Both the position numbers and the translations under genes were made by a program. From Leptospira gomenensis (GTDB lineage Bacteria; Spirochaetota; Leptospiria; Leptospirales; Leptospiraceae), in NCBI RefSeq assembly GCF_004770155.1, contig NZ_RQFA01000005.1, forward strand, positions 1 through 46,481: a stretch of DNA of 46,481 bases, written 5' to 3'. A model generated the notes under the pieces. The model searched no databases, was not told the origin of the DNA, and saw nothing but the letters and a program-made list of their open reading frames with translations. Shown piece by piece: positions 29,149 to 37,260 of this stretch (the stretch's first letter is position 1; each line of letters begins with the position of its first letter).

Positions 29149-30022
29149 CAAAACCAAACGGCGTGATCCTTGGTTTTTGGACGATTATACGGTCAATCCG
29201 TACAGCGGATGCACCTTCCACTGTCTTTACTGTTACGTGGCCGGCAGCAAATACGGTTATAACGTCGAAGATAAATTTTCCGTAAAGCAAAACGCGGTCG
29301 AAGTCTTGGATCGGCAGTTGAAAAATCGGGCGGCCAAAAAACAATACGGAATCATCGCGCTTTCCTCCGCGACCGATCCTTATCTTTCCTTCGAAGAGGA
29401 ACGCGGACTGACTCGGGAACTTTTGCAAACGATCCTAAAACACAGATTCCCCGTACACGTACTAACGAAATCGGATCTCGTCCTGAGGGATTTGGATTTG
29501 ATAAGCGAAATAGAATCCGCCGCCATCCTACCGGAGGATTTGGAAGGAAAATTAATTAGAAAATCGTTTATTACGTTTTCGTTTTCCACTTTGGACGACC
29601 GGGTCGCGAGGATTTTCGAACCAGGAGCGGTTCCACCGAGCAGACGTCTCGCCGCGTTATGCGAAACCTTAAAACGGGGACTTTGTTCGGGCGTAAGTTT
29701 GATGCCTCTTCTACCGCATATCAGCGACACGGGGGAAAATCTGGAGACGATATTCCGTACATTCGGAGAAATCGGAGTATCGTATATTTTCCCCGCTACG
29801 CTTACCCTTTTCGGTTACGGACCGTCCGACGGCAAAAGCGAGGTCTTTCAAGCGGTCGAAAAAAACTACCCCCATCTTTTGGAAAAATATCGGAAATTCT
29901 TCTCGGGCGGATGCGAGATGCCCGCGTATTACAAAAATGCACTTTCGATAAAAACGAAGGAACTGTGCGAACGTTACGGAATCCGTAAGGGAATTCTGCA
30001 AGACTCGTCCGGCCCGATATAA
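29114..30022 (+). CDS. Radical SAM protein of the spore-photoproduct-lyase-like group
   Basis: A protein of 302 residues. The iron-sulfur cluster motif CX3CX2C is at Cys 33, 37 and 40 (NPYSGCTFHCLYCYV), just after a YTVNPYSG segment typical of SPL-like and Rv2578c-type radical SAM proteins. Other landmarks are SSATDPYLSFEEERGLTREL, VHVLTKSDLVLRD, FSFSTLDDRVARIFEPGAP-like and SGVSLMPLLPHISD. Radical SAM enzymes cut S-adenosylmethionine to start radical chemistry. In true spore photoproduct lyases this reverses a UV-induced thymine dimer; members of this wider group have unproven substrates. It lies between AlkD-like and Fpg-like genes, which favours a nucleic-acid substrate. Confidence 0.85.
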   Translation: MPRNVQIQSVLNKTKRRDPWFLDDYTVNPYSGCTFHCLYCYVAGSKYGYNVEDKFSVKQNAVEVLDRQLKNRAAKKQYGIIALSSATDPYLSFEEERGLTRELLQTILKHRFPVHVLTKSDLVLRDLDLISEIESAAILPEDLEGKLIRKSFITFSFSTLDDRVARIFEPGAVPPSRRLAALCETLKRGLCSGVSLMPLLPHISDTGENLETIFRTFGEIGVSYIFPATLTLFGYGPSDGKSEVFQAVEKNYPHLLEKYRKFFSGGCEMPAYYKNALSIKTKELCERYGIRKGILQDSSGPI

Positions 30023-30107
30023 AACGCCGCTCCGATATACAAAATTCGGACCCGCTTCGAACGAACATCCTTCTTGACGAAAGGAAAAAAACGGATTCAA
30101 TCGCTCC

Positions 30108-30959
30108 ATGCCCGAACTACCCGATTTGGCGATTTTGCGGGACCGATTGTCTCCCGAATTGTTAGGCCAGAAAATACGTTCCATCGAAATCGTGGATCCG
30201 ATCGTCGTCCGCAACCTGATCGGCGCGACCCCGGACGAAGTTTACAAGGAATTACCTCTGTTGTCACTGGAAAGACGCGGACCTTTTTTGAATTTCATAT
30301 TCGAAAAAATGAATATAGTAATTCATCCCATGTTGTCCGGCCGTTTTTCTCTGGATCCTAAATACAAAAAAAAGGATCTCTGCGTCAGGATCGTCACCGA
30401 AGGACCGGTCCTCAACTACGCGGACGATACCAGGATGGGAAAGGTTTATTTTCTAAACGAAGGGGAACTCGGTCGGATCCCTAAATACGAAGAACAGGGG
30501 ATCGATCTTCTTTCCGAAGAATTTACCCTTGCGGCGTTTCTAAAAACGATCGAAAAATCGCGTCAGCAGATCCGCGCTTTTTTGATGGATCAAAGCAAAT
30601 TGAGCGTATTAGGAAACGCTTATGCGGATGAAGCGTTATTCGCGGCGAAGCTCCACCCTAAAACTCCCTGCAACCGACTATCCCTCGGGGAAAAAACCTT
30701 CCTCTACGAGAGTATCAAAAAAGTAATCGCGGATTCGATCGAATATATAAGGGCAAAAAACGCCCCCCTCGACGTCAAGGTCAGAGATCACGTAAAAGTA
30801 AGAAACCGAAAAAACGAACCTTGTCCCGTATGCGGAACGACGATCCGCAGGGCCAACGTGCTCGGCTACGATTCCTTTTTCTGTCCGGTCTGCCAACCGG
30901 CCAAAGGGGAACAGTTCATTCCTTGGGGCACGCAGGATAATTCCACCCAAGTAAATTAA
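30108..30959 (+). CDS. Fpg/Nei-family DNA glycosylase with altered catalytic residues
   Basis: A protein of 283 residues, close to the usual length of Fpg. The N-terminus MPELPDL keeps the Pro nucleophile (Pro 2) and Glu 3. The helix-two-turn-helix region has LSVLGNAYADEALFAAKLHP (Asn 170). A zinc finger has Cys 239, 242, 259 and 262. Two residues required in E. coli Fpg are not conserved. The Lys of the RRxKY loop is replaced by Pro 59 (LERRGPFLNF). The zinc-finger Arg, which supports delta-elimination, is replaced by Tyr 254 (VLGYDSFFC). It may therefore be a glycosylase with altered lyase activity or damage preference. It is the third gene of the repair-like unit, 85 bases after the radical SAM gene. 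Confidence 0.85.
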   Translation: MPELPDLAILRDRLSPELLGQKIRSIEIVDPIVVRNLIGATPDEVYKELPLLSLERRGPFLNFIFEKMNIVIHPMLSGRFSLDPKYKKKDLCVRIVTEGPVLNYADDTRMGKVYFLNEGELGRIPKYEEQGIDLLSEEFTLAAFLKTIEKSRQQIRAFLMDQSKLSVLGNAYADEALFAAKLHPKTPCNRLSLGEKTFLYESIKKVIADSIEYIRAKNAPLDVKVRDHVKVRNRKNEPCPVCGTTIRRANVLGYDSFFCPVCQPAKGEQFIPWGTQDNSTQVN

Positions 30960-30968
30960 AATATCCTA

Positions 30969-31991
30969 CTATACTAAACCTATATCCAGACGTATCGGGT
31001 AGGAATTCCTTCTCCTTTCGAAATAACCCGCGTCCCCCTTTTTCCAAGCGGAGCGAAGGGCTGCGTCCTCCTCGGTTAAAAACGTTTCCGTGCGAAAGCC
31101 GCCTTCGTTTAACAAAAAGGAATCCAAAGGAGGCAAAGGACGTTCCTTATAAAGGATGGAAAGTTTTTCGGCCACACGATACGTACCGCTAGCCCTACCT
31201 ATCTGACTGTAACCCGCAATATGCGGCGTAAATACGGAATCGGGAACCTCGGCCAGACGAGATCCGGATTCGACCGAAGGAGGTTCGGGATCGAACACGT
31301 CTATGACTTTGTAAAGATCGTTTCTCCCCAACAAAAGCGAAAAGGCCTCCGGAGAAAAAATCTCCCCCCGACTCGTGTTGATCAGAGCGGTTCCCGGTTT
31401 CAAGGACGAGATCAATTTTTCACCGATCATTCGGTAGGTAGAATCCGCACCTTCCCTGGTCAATGGAACGTGATAACTCAGAACGGAAGAGCGGAGAACC
31501 TCCTCCAACGGAGAGGATTCCGCCTTGTAAAACGGATCGTAAAACACGGAGGAAATTCCCTTTGACTTTAGAATTTTATGAAATGCTTTTCCAGTATTTC
31601 CGTGACCGATCATCCCGACCTTCATATTCTTCAATTCGCTTAACGAAAATCTGCGTATAAGCGAAACGTAACAATATTCCGCGACCGAACCGGCGTTGCA
31701 ACCGGGTGCGTTCAAAAATACGCGGCCGTTGTTTTTGAGCGAGTTGAAATCCACGTGATCGGTTCCCGAACTAACGGTAGCAAAAATTCTGACGGAAGGG
31801 AAGGTTCGCACCGCGTTCTCATCCACTTTCAATCTCGTGTTCGCGATCAAAATCTCCGGTTTTTCGGAAATTAGATTCGAGATAGAATCAGGCGCGTAAC
31901 TTCGTACTTCGATTTTTTCGAAATGAGCGAAAATTTTTTCCGCGTGGGAAGTCCCTTCGGGATAATACAGAATCGGTCTTTTCTGTTGCAC
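30969..31991 (-). CDS. D-2-hydroxyacid dehydrogenase, PdxB-like (erythronate-4-phosphate dehydrogenase-like)
   Basis: About 340 residues from the GTG at 31991, which begins next to the first natural beta strand (RPILYYPEG); a TTG at 32033 adds 14 residues. The NAD-binding motif is VGMIGHGNTGKAF. The catalytic residues of the family are in INTSRGEIF (Arg), DVFDPEPPS (Glu) and FTPHIAGYSQIGRASGT (His). The HIAGYS-x-x-G-x-x-x-GT string is typical of PdxB, which acts in pyridoxal-phosphate synthesis, rather than of SerA or lactate dehydrogenases. It lacks a clear long C-terminal dimerisation domain. It is convergent with the Fpg-like gene, with nine bases between. Confidence 0.75.
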   Translation of the reverse strand: MQQKRPILYYPEGTSHAEKIFAHFEKIEVRSYAPDSISNLISEKPEILIANTRLKVDENAVRTFPSVRIFATVSSGTDHVDFNSLKNNGRVFLNAPGCNAGSVAEYCYVSLIRRFSLSELKNMKVGMIGHGNTGKAFHKILKSKGISSVFYDPFYKAESSPLEEVLRSSVLSYHVPLTREGADSTYRMIGEKLISSLKPGTALINTSRGEIFSPEAFSLLLGRNDLYKVIDVFDPEPPSVESGSRLAEVPDSVFTPHIAGYSQIGRASGTYRVAEKLSILYKERPLPPLDSFLLNEGGFRTETFLTEEDAALRSAWKKGDAGYFERRRNSYPIRLDIGLV

Positions 31992-32077
31992 TACTTTGTC
32001 ATTTCCTATCGGAACGCTTTTCGGAAAAAACAAAAAAGGTTTGCACGGAGAAAGTTTTTTCTAAAAATCACAGGTCC

Positions 32078-33130
32078 ATGAAATCGTTAAAGGAAAGAGT
32101 CACGTTCCCGGTTCTCGTAGGCCTGATCGCCGCGACATTGATCGTTTTGATATGGTTCGTTTTTTTCAACCCGAGCTCTGGTTCCCAAGGCTCTTCCGTC
32201 GATTCGGACGCGGAATTCACGTTACAAAGATCCGAATCGGGAGAATGGGTCCTCAACCAGGCGGTCGTAGATACTTCCCGCAGAATCTTCGACGAAAACG
32301 GCGACTGGCTTTCCTTCGACGAACTGATACGATTCGCTTCCACGGGCGAGGTCAATCTCGTTTCGGAACTCTGGGCGTTGCGCAGACAATGTCCGGAAAA
32401 CTCGGGTTTCGAACAATGTAACGAGATCATCCGGGCTTTTATAGCGGATCATTACTCGGGCAAAGACGCCGAATATCTGATGAAACTATTTTCAGGATAT
32501 CTAAAATACGAAACCGTAATGCGTGAATACGAACTTCCCGAAAAACTGAGTCGGGCGGAAAAATACGAACTAGTGAAAAAAAAACGGCGTGAATATTTTT
32601 CCGAAAACGACGCGAAACTTGTATTCGGAATGGAGGAAGCCGAGGAGAGTTTCCGCGATTCGCTCGGAGGTTTTTTAAAGGAAACGGAAACTCTGAGCGG
32701 AGACAAACGTATGGAACGTTACGAAGAATTCCGTAAAAACGTCTACGGACAATATTACAATACTCTCCAAAAACGAGAGCCCAAATTCAACACCTACGAA
32801 ACCGAAATGTTTCTTAGGGAAAAAGAATTAGAAAAAATGAATCTATCCGATAAAACCGGAAAAACGCGCTCCATACGGGAGAAATATTTCGGCAAAGACG
32901 GAGCCGATCGTATCGACGCCGTCTACAGAGAAATCGAGGAGCGGGAAAAAAAAGAGAAGTCGTCCCAAAACGAAGAAGCGGAATGGATCCGAAAAAATTC
33001 GAACGTTAAGGGAGAAGCTCGGGAAAAAGCGCTTATGGAAATCCGTATCCGGAATCTCGGACCGGAAGAAGCGGAGGAATATTCAAGAAGACTCAAATAC
33101 GAGGAAGAGATTAAAAAACAGCAAAACTGA
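32078..33130 (+). CDS. Membrane-anchored lipase-chaperone-like (LifO/Lif-type) protein
   Basis: A protein of 350 residues with an N-terminal membrane anchor (VLVGLIAATLIVLIWFVFF, about 12-30) and a long helical, highly charged periplasmic part. The order of short motifs follows lipase-specific foldases: RRIFDENGDWLSFDEL (compare the RxxFDY motif), a YLKY, then RREYFSENDAKLVFGMEEA, and REKYFGKDGADRIDAVYREIEER. Such proteins help a secreted lipase fold before export. No lipase gene lies in the window. Its stop overlaps the lnt start by one base. A generic coiled-coil protein is the alternative reading. Confidence 0.65.
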   Translation: MKSLKERVTFPVLVGLIAATLIVLIWFVFFNPSSGSQGSSVDSDAEFTLQRSESGEWVLNQAVVDTSRRIFDENGDWLSFDELIRFASTGEVNLVSELWALRRQCPENSGFEQCNEIIRAFIADHYSGKDAEYLMKLFSGYLKYETVMREYELPEKLSRAEKYELVKKKRREYFSENDAKLVFGMEEAEESFRDSLGGFLKETETLSGDKRMERYEEFRKNVYGQYYNTLQKREPKFNTYETEMFLREKELEKMNLSDKTGKTRSIREKYFGKDGADRIDAVYREIEEREKKEKSSQNEEAEWIRKNSNVKGEAREKALMEIRIRNLGPEEAEEYSRRLKYEEEIKKQQN

Positions 33131-34878
33131 TGTTCGATTCTTTTTTTCAGAAAGACTCTTCCGTATATCGACTTTCCCTCTGTGTCGGAGTCGGATTGGG
33201 AACCCTTTTCGCACTTTCTCCGTATTCCTTCCTGAGCGCCGGCATCTTTTCAGGCTCGTCTTGTCTTTTACTTTTCCTATCATTGAACAGGACGTCCCCG
33301 TTCAAAGCGGCGCTCTGGCTATTGGTCTTATCCCAAATCCTGAACTACACTACCTTCTGGTGGATTCCGGGCGCCGTTTCCAGAATCGCGGGAGTCGGAC
33401 CGTCGGCATCGGTTTCAATTTTTATAATATACGGAATCGTTTCCCATTTGAAATTCGTGCCGTTTTATTTCCTGTTTAGAACGGCGAAAATAAGTTCCGC
33501 ATCCGATCCTAAACTTCTATTGTTGTTTCCCGCCGCCGGAACCTTGGCCGATCTAGTCGCGTATCAGATATTTCCTTTGTATTGGGGCAATCTACTTTCG
33601 GGATCGATCGTCTTGGAACAATCCGCTTCCTTGATCGGAGTTTACGGACTTTCCTTTTTGTGTCTGTTCCTAACGTCCGCAACGGCGACCTTCCTACTCA
33701 ACTTCAAAAAAAGAGGCTCCAGGGAATTTAAAATTTCAGTTTTCGCCTGGATCCTCGTCGTTTTTGTCTACGGTTTCGGGTTATATAGGATCGGATACGG
33801 ATTCGGACCGACGAACATGGAGAATACGAAAAACATTTCCGTGGTTGTGATTCAACCGGACACGTCTCCCGGAACCAAGGAACTTCAAGCGGACGAAACC
33901 TTCCTTTCGAATACCATGAGTAAAGTACTTTCCCTTTCCTTACGGGGCGCCTTGTCTTCGGAACAACCTCCCACGTTAGTCGTCCTTCCAGAGTCCTCCA
34001 TTCCGTTCCACGGGACGTTGGACTCGGAGGAAAACCGCGGAGAAGGCATCTATTCCTCGACCATGGAGGCGCTAGTACTGTATCTTTCCGAAAAAACGGG
34101 AGCGGACGTATTATTCAACGAGCTCAATATGGACGAAGGAAAACTTAGGAATCAGATCACTCTTTTTCGTCACGCATACGGAACTTTCGAACGTTATGAT
34201 AAACGGCGTCTTCTGGCTTTCGGAGAATATCTCCCGTTCGAATCAGCGATTCCCTTTTTAAGATCCGTCTTTCGGGAAACTTCCCGTTACGTTCCTGGAG
34301 AAAACGCAAAACTTCTCTTAGGATCCAAACTGATCGGAGACAACAGAAAAAGGAAGGTCCCGAACGAAGCTGTGGAAGGATTTCCGGAACCGTCACGACT
34401 ACGTCCGGTGTTTTCTTCCCCGAAGTCCGTAGCCGATAAAATTAGAAAATTAGAATATTCGTATTCCATACTTCCATTGCTCTGTTACGAGGCCATGTTT
34501 CCCGAACTCGTTCTGGATTATTTTCCTAAGGATCCGAAACCCGAAATCATGATCAATCTCACCAACGATTCCTGGTTCGATTCCGAACTCGAAGCGCATC
34601 AACATTCGGGAACCGTCCGTATCCGTGCGATAGAAACCGGCCTGCCCTTGATCCGTTCCACCGTATCGGGAATAACCGAGGTTTGGGACCAACGCGGAAT
34701 TGCGATCGTATCTCCGATCGGTTTTCACGAAACCGGGATTCGTACGTTTACGATCGATCTGAATGTTCCGCATAACACCGTTTACACGGAGATGGGAAAC
34801 CTTCCCGTATGGATCTTCTGCGTTTTCGTACTTTCGATTTCGTTTTGGACGGGATTCGGAAACGGAAAGGAATTTTGA
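33130..34878 (+). CDS. lnt: Apolipoprotein N-acyltransferase
   Basis: A protein of 582 residues, longer than the roughly 510 of E. coli Lnt. It adds the third acyl chain to lipoproteins in the inner membrane. About six membrane segments fill residues 10-230, followed by a nitrilase-like domain and a last membrane segment near the C-terminus (VWIFCVFVLSISFWTGF). The triad is visible: Glu 288 (VVLPESSIPF), Lys 358 (RYDKRRLLAFGEYLPFE) and Cys 452 (LPLLCYEAMFPEL), with NLTNDSWF after it. The Lys to Cys distance is 94 residues against about 52 in E. coli, because of a basic insertion around residues 395-440. It overlaps its neighbours by one base on each side. Confidence 0.92.
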   Translation: MFDSFFQKDSSVYRLSLCVGVGLGTLFALSPYSFLSAGIFSGSSCLLLFLSLNRTSPFKAALWLLVLSQILNYTTFWWIPGAVSRIAGVGPSASVSIFIIYGIVSHLKFVPFYFLFRTAKISSASDPKLLLLFPAAGTLADLVAYQIFPLYWGNLLSGSIVLEQSASLIGVYGLSFLCLFLTSATATFLLNFKKRGSREFKISVFAWILVVFVYGFGLYRIGYGFGPTNMENTKNISVVVIQPDTSPGTKELQADETFLSNTMSKVLSLSLRGALSSEQPPTLVVLPESSIPFHGTLDSEENRGEGIYSSTMEALVLYLSEKTGADVLFNELNMDEGKLRNQITLFRHAYGTFERYDKRRLLAFGEYLPFESAIPFLRSVFRETSRYVPGENAKLLLGSKLIGDNRKRKVPNEAVEGFPEPSRLRPVFSSPKSVADKIRKLEYSYSILPLLCYEAMFPELVLDYFPKDPKPEIMINLTNDSWFDSELEAHQHSGTVRIRAIETGLPLIRSTVSGITEVWDQRGIAIVSPIGFHETGIRTFTIDLNVPHNTVYTEMGNLPVWIFCVFVLSISFWTGFGNGKEF

Positions 34879-35654
34879 TGCTCGAACACACGTTTTGTCA
34901 TCTTCCGGGAATCGATTCTTCGGAGGAAAAAAGGCTTTGGGAACGGGGGGTTTACGATTGGAAGGATCTCAGGGATTTCATAATTAAGGAATCGATTCCG
35001 ACGAAAAATCTTATCTTAGACGCATTAGAATTTTCTAAAAAAGAGTTGGAACGCGGAAATTTTTTCTATTTCTTCCACGTGTTTTCCTCGAAACATCACT
35101 GGAGATTATTTCCCGCGATTCGGGAAAAACTTCTGTATCTCGATATCGAAACCACCGGTTTGGGGGACGACGACAGAACTACGATGATCGGCACCTTCGA
35201 CGGAAAAAAATACGAATCTTTTGTCAGAGGTTCCAATCTGGATTTTTTTCTGGATCGAATCCGGCCCGACCACGTTTTCGTTTCGTACAACGGGATCGCG
35301 TTCGACGTTCCGTTTTTGGAAAGGGAATTCAACCTGCGTTTCGGCAACAACCACGTGGACGTCATGTATCTGCTCCGTTCCCTGGGAATCAAAGGCGGAT
35401 TAAAAGGATGCGAAAAGGCGCTCGGAATCCAAAGACCCGAAGAGGCCGCAATCACCGGACTGGACGCAGTAAAACTCTGGAGGCAATACGTCGAATACGA
35501 CGACTCCGACGCGCTCAAAACTCTGGAGAGTTATAACAGGGAAGACACGGTCAATCTCGAGATACTTTTCGTCAAGGGTTACAACCTCAAAATCAAGGAA
35601 ACGCCGTTTTACGGGGAAGTCATCCCCGAACCGGAACGTTTTTCGGAACGATAA
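34878..35654 (+). CDS. YprB-like ribonuclease H-fold exonuclease
   Basis: About 258 residues from the ATG at 34878, whose first base is the last base of the lnt stop. The RNase H-like 3'-5' exonuclease fold is shown by LYLDIETTGLGDDDRTTMIG (metal-binding DxE), VFVSYNGIAFDVPFLEREF and the third acidic motif YNREDTVNLEIL. VDVMYLLRS-G...GLKGCEKALGI is typical of YprB-like proteins. It probably trims DNA or RNA; the substrate is unknown. The N-terminal 80 residues are family-typical and carry no known domain. It is the last gene of the unit that starts with the lipase-chaperone-like gene. Confidence 0.85.
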   Translation: MLEHTFCHLPGIDSSEEKRLWERGVYDWKDLRDFIIKESIPTKNLILDALEFSKKELERGNFFYFFHVFSSKHHWRLFPAIREKLLYLDIETTGLGDDDRTTMIGTFDGKKYESFVRGSNLDFFLDRIRPDHVFVSYNGIAFDVPFLEREFNLRFGNNHVDVMYLLRSLGIKGGLKGCEKALGIQRPEEAAITGLDAVKLWRQYVEYDDSDALKTLESYNREDTVNLEILFVKGYNLKIKETPFYGEVIPEPERFSER

Positions 35655-35655
35655 A

Positions 35656-35669
35656 ACATTAGAATATTA
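35656..35669. other. AT-rich junction motif, copy 3
   Basis: ACATTAGAATATTA lies one base after the stop of the YprB-like gene, in a run of about 45 A/T-rich bases between it and the convergent hydrolase gene (ends 35726). It is identical to the copy at 20809 and nearly identical to that at 27136. Confidence 0.4.
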
Positions 35670-35725
35670 AAAATTAATAAATTATTAAAATAATAAACCG
35701 TTCCGAAGCGGATTCCCCTAAACGG

Positions 35726-36748
35726 TCATTCTCCGCCTATCCAGCGGTATTTTTCGTACGGAGGATCCACTTCCAGAACCCCGACCTGCCCCTGATCGAT
35801 GAGTTTCCGGATCAAGGAATGGATTATCGCCAAAGCGGTGTTATAGTAACCGCTGTTCGCCACCTTTTCCCCCATCGCCTCCAAAACCAAAGTGGAAAGA
35901 TCCTGATCCCCTTCCTTAAGACGACGAACCACGCCGCGTTCCAAAAGATTCAACGTCTTCGAAAGGAGTTTGATGGCTCTCTGCGGATCTTCCGGTTCGC
36001 CTCCGTGCGCCGGCAACAACCTCCGAATGGGAAGTTTGGAAAGACGATCCAGGGACCGGTGGTAATCGTAAAGATTACCGTCTATCTCGGCGTAGATGGA
36101 GGAGATGTTCTGCAAAACGAGATCCCCGGTAAAATAGATCTTTTCCCCGAGAATATACGGAGTCAGGTGCCAGCGGTTATGCCCAGGAGTATGTAGAATC
36201 CCGATTTCGCGACCGCCGGCCACGATCACGTCGCCTTCCACGAGCTCCACGTCGAAATTGAGATAAGGATCGACGCGCTCGGAGTTGTTTAGAGCATCAT
36301 GAAATTCGAATATTCCAGTATCCACTCGTTTTAATTCCTCGGCTCGCACCGCGTTGTCGTGATGCCCTTTGTAGACGAGCCTTCTCATCGCTCTTTGAAA
36401 GACCTGGACGAATTCGACGTAATTGTCGATCCCCGCGGCCATACCCGCCATCGCGTACAACTTCGCGTCCGTATAATAACGAAGCGTCAGAGCGGCGCTC
36501 ATATGATCCAGATGATTGTGCGTGTAAATGATGTGTTTGATCTTGCCGAGGGAAAGGCCGATTTTCTTAAGCGCCTTTTGCAAAAGCCCGAGATTTTCGA
36601 TGTAACCGGAATCGATGATCGTTGGCTCCCCGTCCGGAAGTATATAGATGTTATTGGGAGAATAAAAAGGCTGCGGAATTTCCGTCTTGAAGATCCCGTC
36701 CCCGATGTCTTTCACTTCGGGAATCGAATCGTATCGATGAACTTTCAT
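35726..36748 (-). CDS. Metallo-beta-lactamase-fold hydrolase
   Basis: A protein of 340 residues with an AGGAAA ribosome binding site before the ATG. The zinc ligands are in IIYTHNHLDHMSAAL (HxHxDH type), ILHTPGHNRWHLTP, YFTGDLV and LPAHGGEPEDP. The fold hydrolyses esters, thioesters, phosphodiesters or beta-lactams; the substrate cannot be read from sequence. The C-terminal 90 residues (LLSKTLNLLERGVVRRLKEG and beyond) are helical and include a winged-helix-like end, as in many bacterial glyoxalase-II-like hydrolases. It has its own gap upstream and is not tightly joined to the receiver gene. Confidence 0.88.
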   Translation of the reverse strand: MKVHRYDSIPEVKDIGDGIFKTEIPQPFYSPNNIYILPDGEPTIIDSGYIENLGLLQKALKKIGLSLGKIKHIIYTHNHLDHMSAALTLRYYTDAKLYAMAGMAAGIDNYVEFVQVFQRAMRRLVYKGHHDNAVRAEELKRVDTGIFEFHDALNNSERVDPYLNFDVELVEGDVIVAGGREIGILHTPGHNRWHLTPYILGEKIYFTGDLVLQNISSIYAEIDGNLYDYHRSLDRLSKLPIRRLLPAHGGEPEDPQRAIKLLSKTLNLLERGVVRRLKEGDQDLSTLVLEAMGEKVANSGYYNTALAIIHSLIRKLIDQGQVGVLEVDPPYEKYRWIGGE

Positions 36749-36864
36749 TAGATTTTCCTTATAAAGGAACGGATCCTCTATTAGTTACAGATTTTTCCGG
36801 ATGCGCCGACCGGTAAATGAAAATTAAGAACCTATGTGAGCGTACGTTGTGTTACGGTCCGTGT

Positions 36865-37260
36865 TCAACTTTTAGCGCAACAAACCCGGACCGCATCCAT
36901 GAGTTGTTTCGGATCCCACGGTTTGGGAAGAACCGCATACGTCCCCGCTTCTTTTTTAACCCGTTCCACTGCGTCCTCGTCCACGTGTCCCGTGATCAGA
37001 ATGGATCGAATCTCCGGATATTTTCGATGAACCTGGATCAAAAACTCATCCCCTTTTATGCCGGGCATACGCCAATCCGAAAGAATAAGAATCACCTTCA
37101 CACCCGAAACGGCCAGTTCGTCCACTGCCTCCATCGCCTCCTTTGCGTTAACCGCCGTTTCGTATTGAAACTCGTTCCCGAATTGTTTTTTTAATTCCTG
37201 TTTCAACGCGATCAGAATGATCGGCTCGTCGTCCACGCATAATATGGCGTCGTGTTTCAT
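36865..37260 (-). CDS. Single-domain response regulator
   Basis: About 131 residues, consisting only of a receiver domain. The acidic pocket is AILCVDDEP (Asp 10, Asp 11), the phospho-acceptor is Asp 62 ([16 protein letters not shown]), and the conserved Thr/Lys are in ILITGHVDE and [10 protein letters not shown]. With no output domain it must act by contact with other proteins. The start is the ATG at 37260, which has a GGGAG ribosome binding site. It overlaps the stop of the upstream kinase gene by four bases (ATGA), so kinase and receiver are translated together and are probably partners. Confidence 0.93.
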   Translation of the reverse strand: MKHDAILCVDDEPIILIALKQELKKQFGNEFQYETAVNAKEAMEAVDELAVSGVKVILILSDWRMPGIKGDEFLIQVHRKYPEIRSILITGHVDEDAVERVKKEAGTYAVLPKPWDPKQLMDAVRVCCAKS

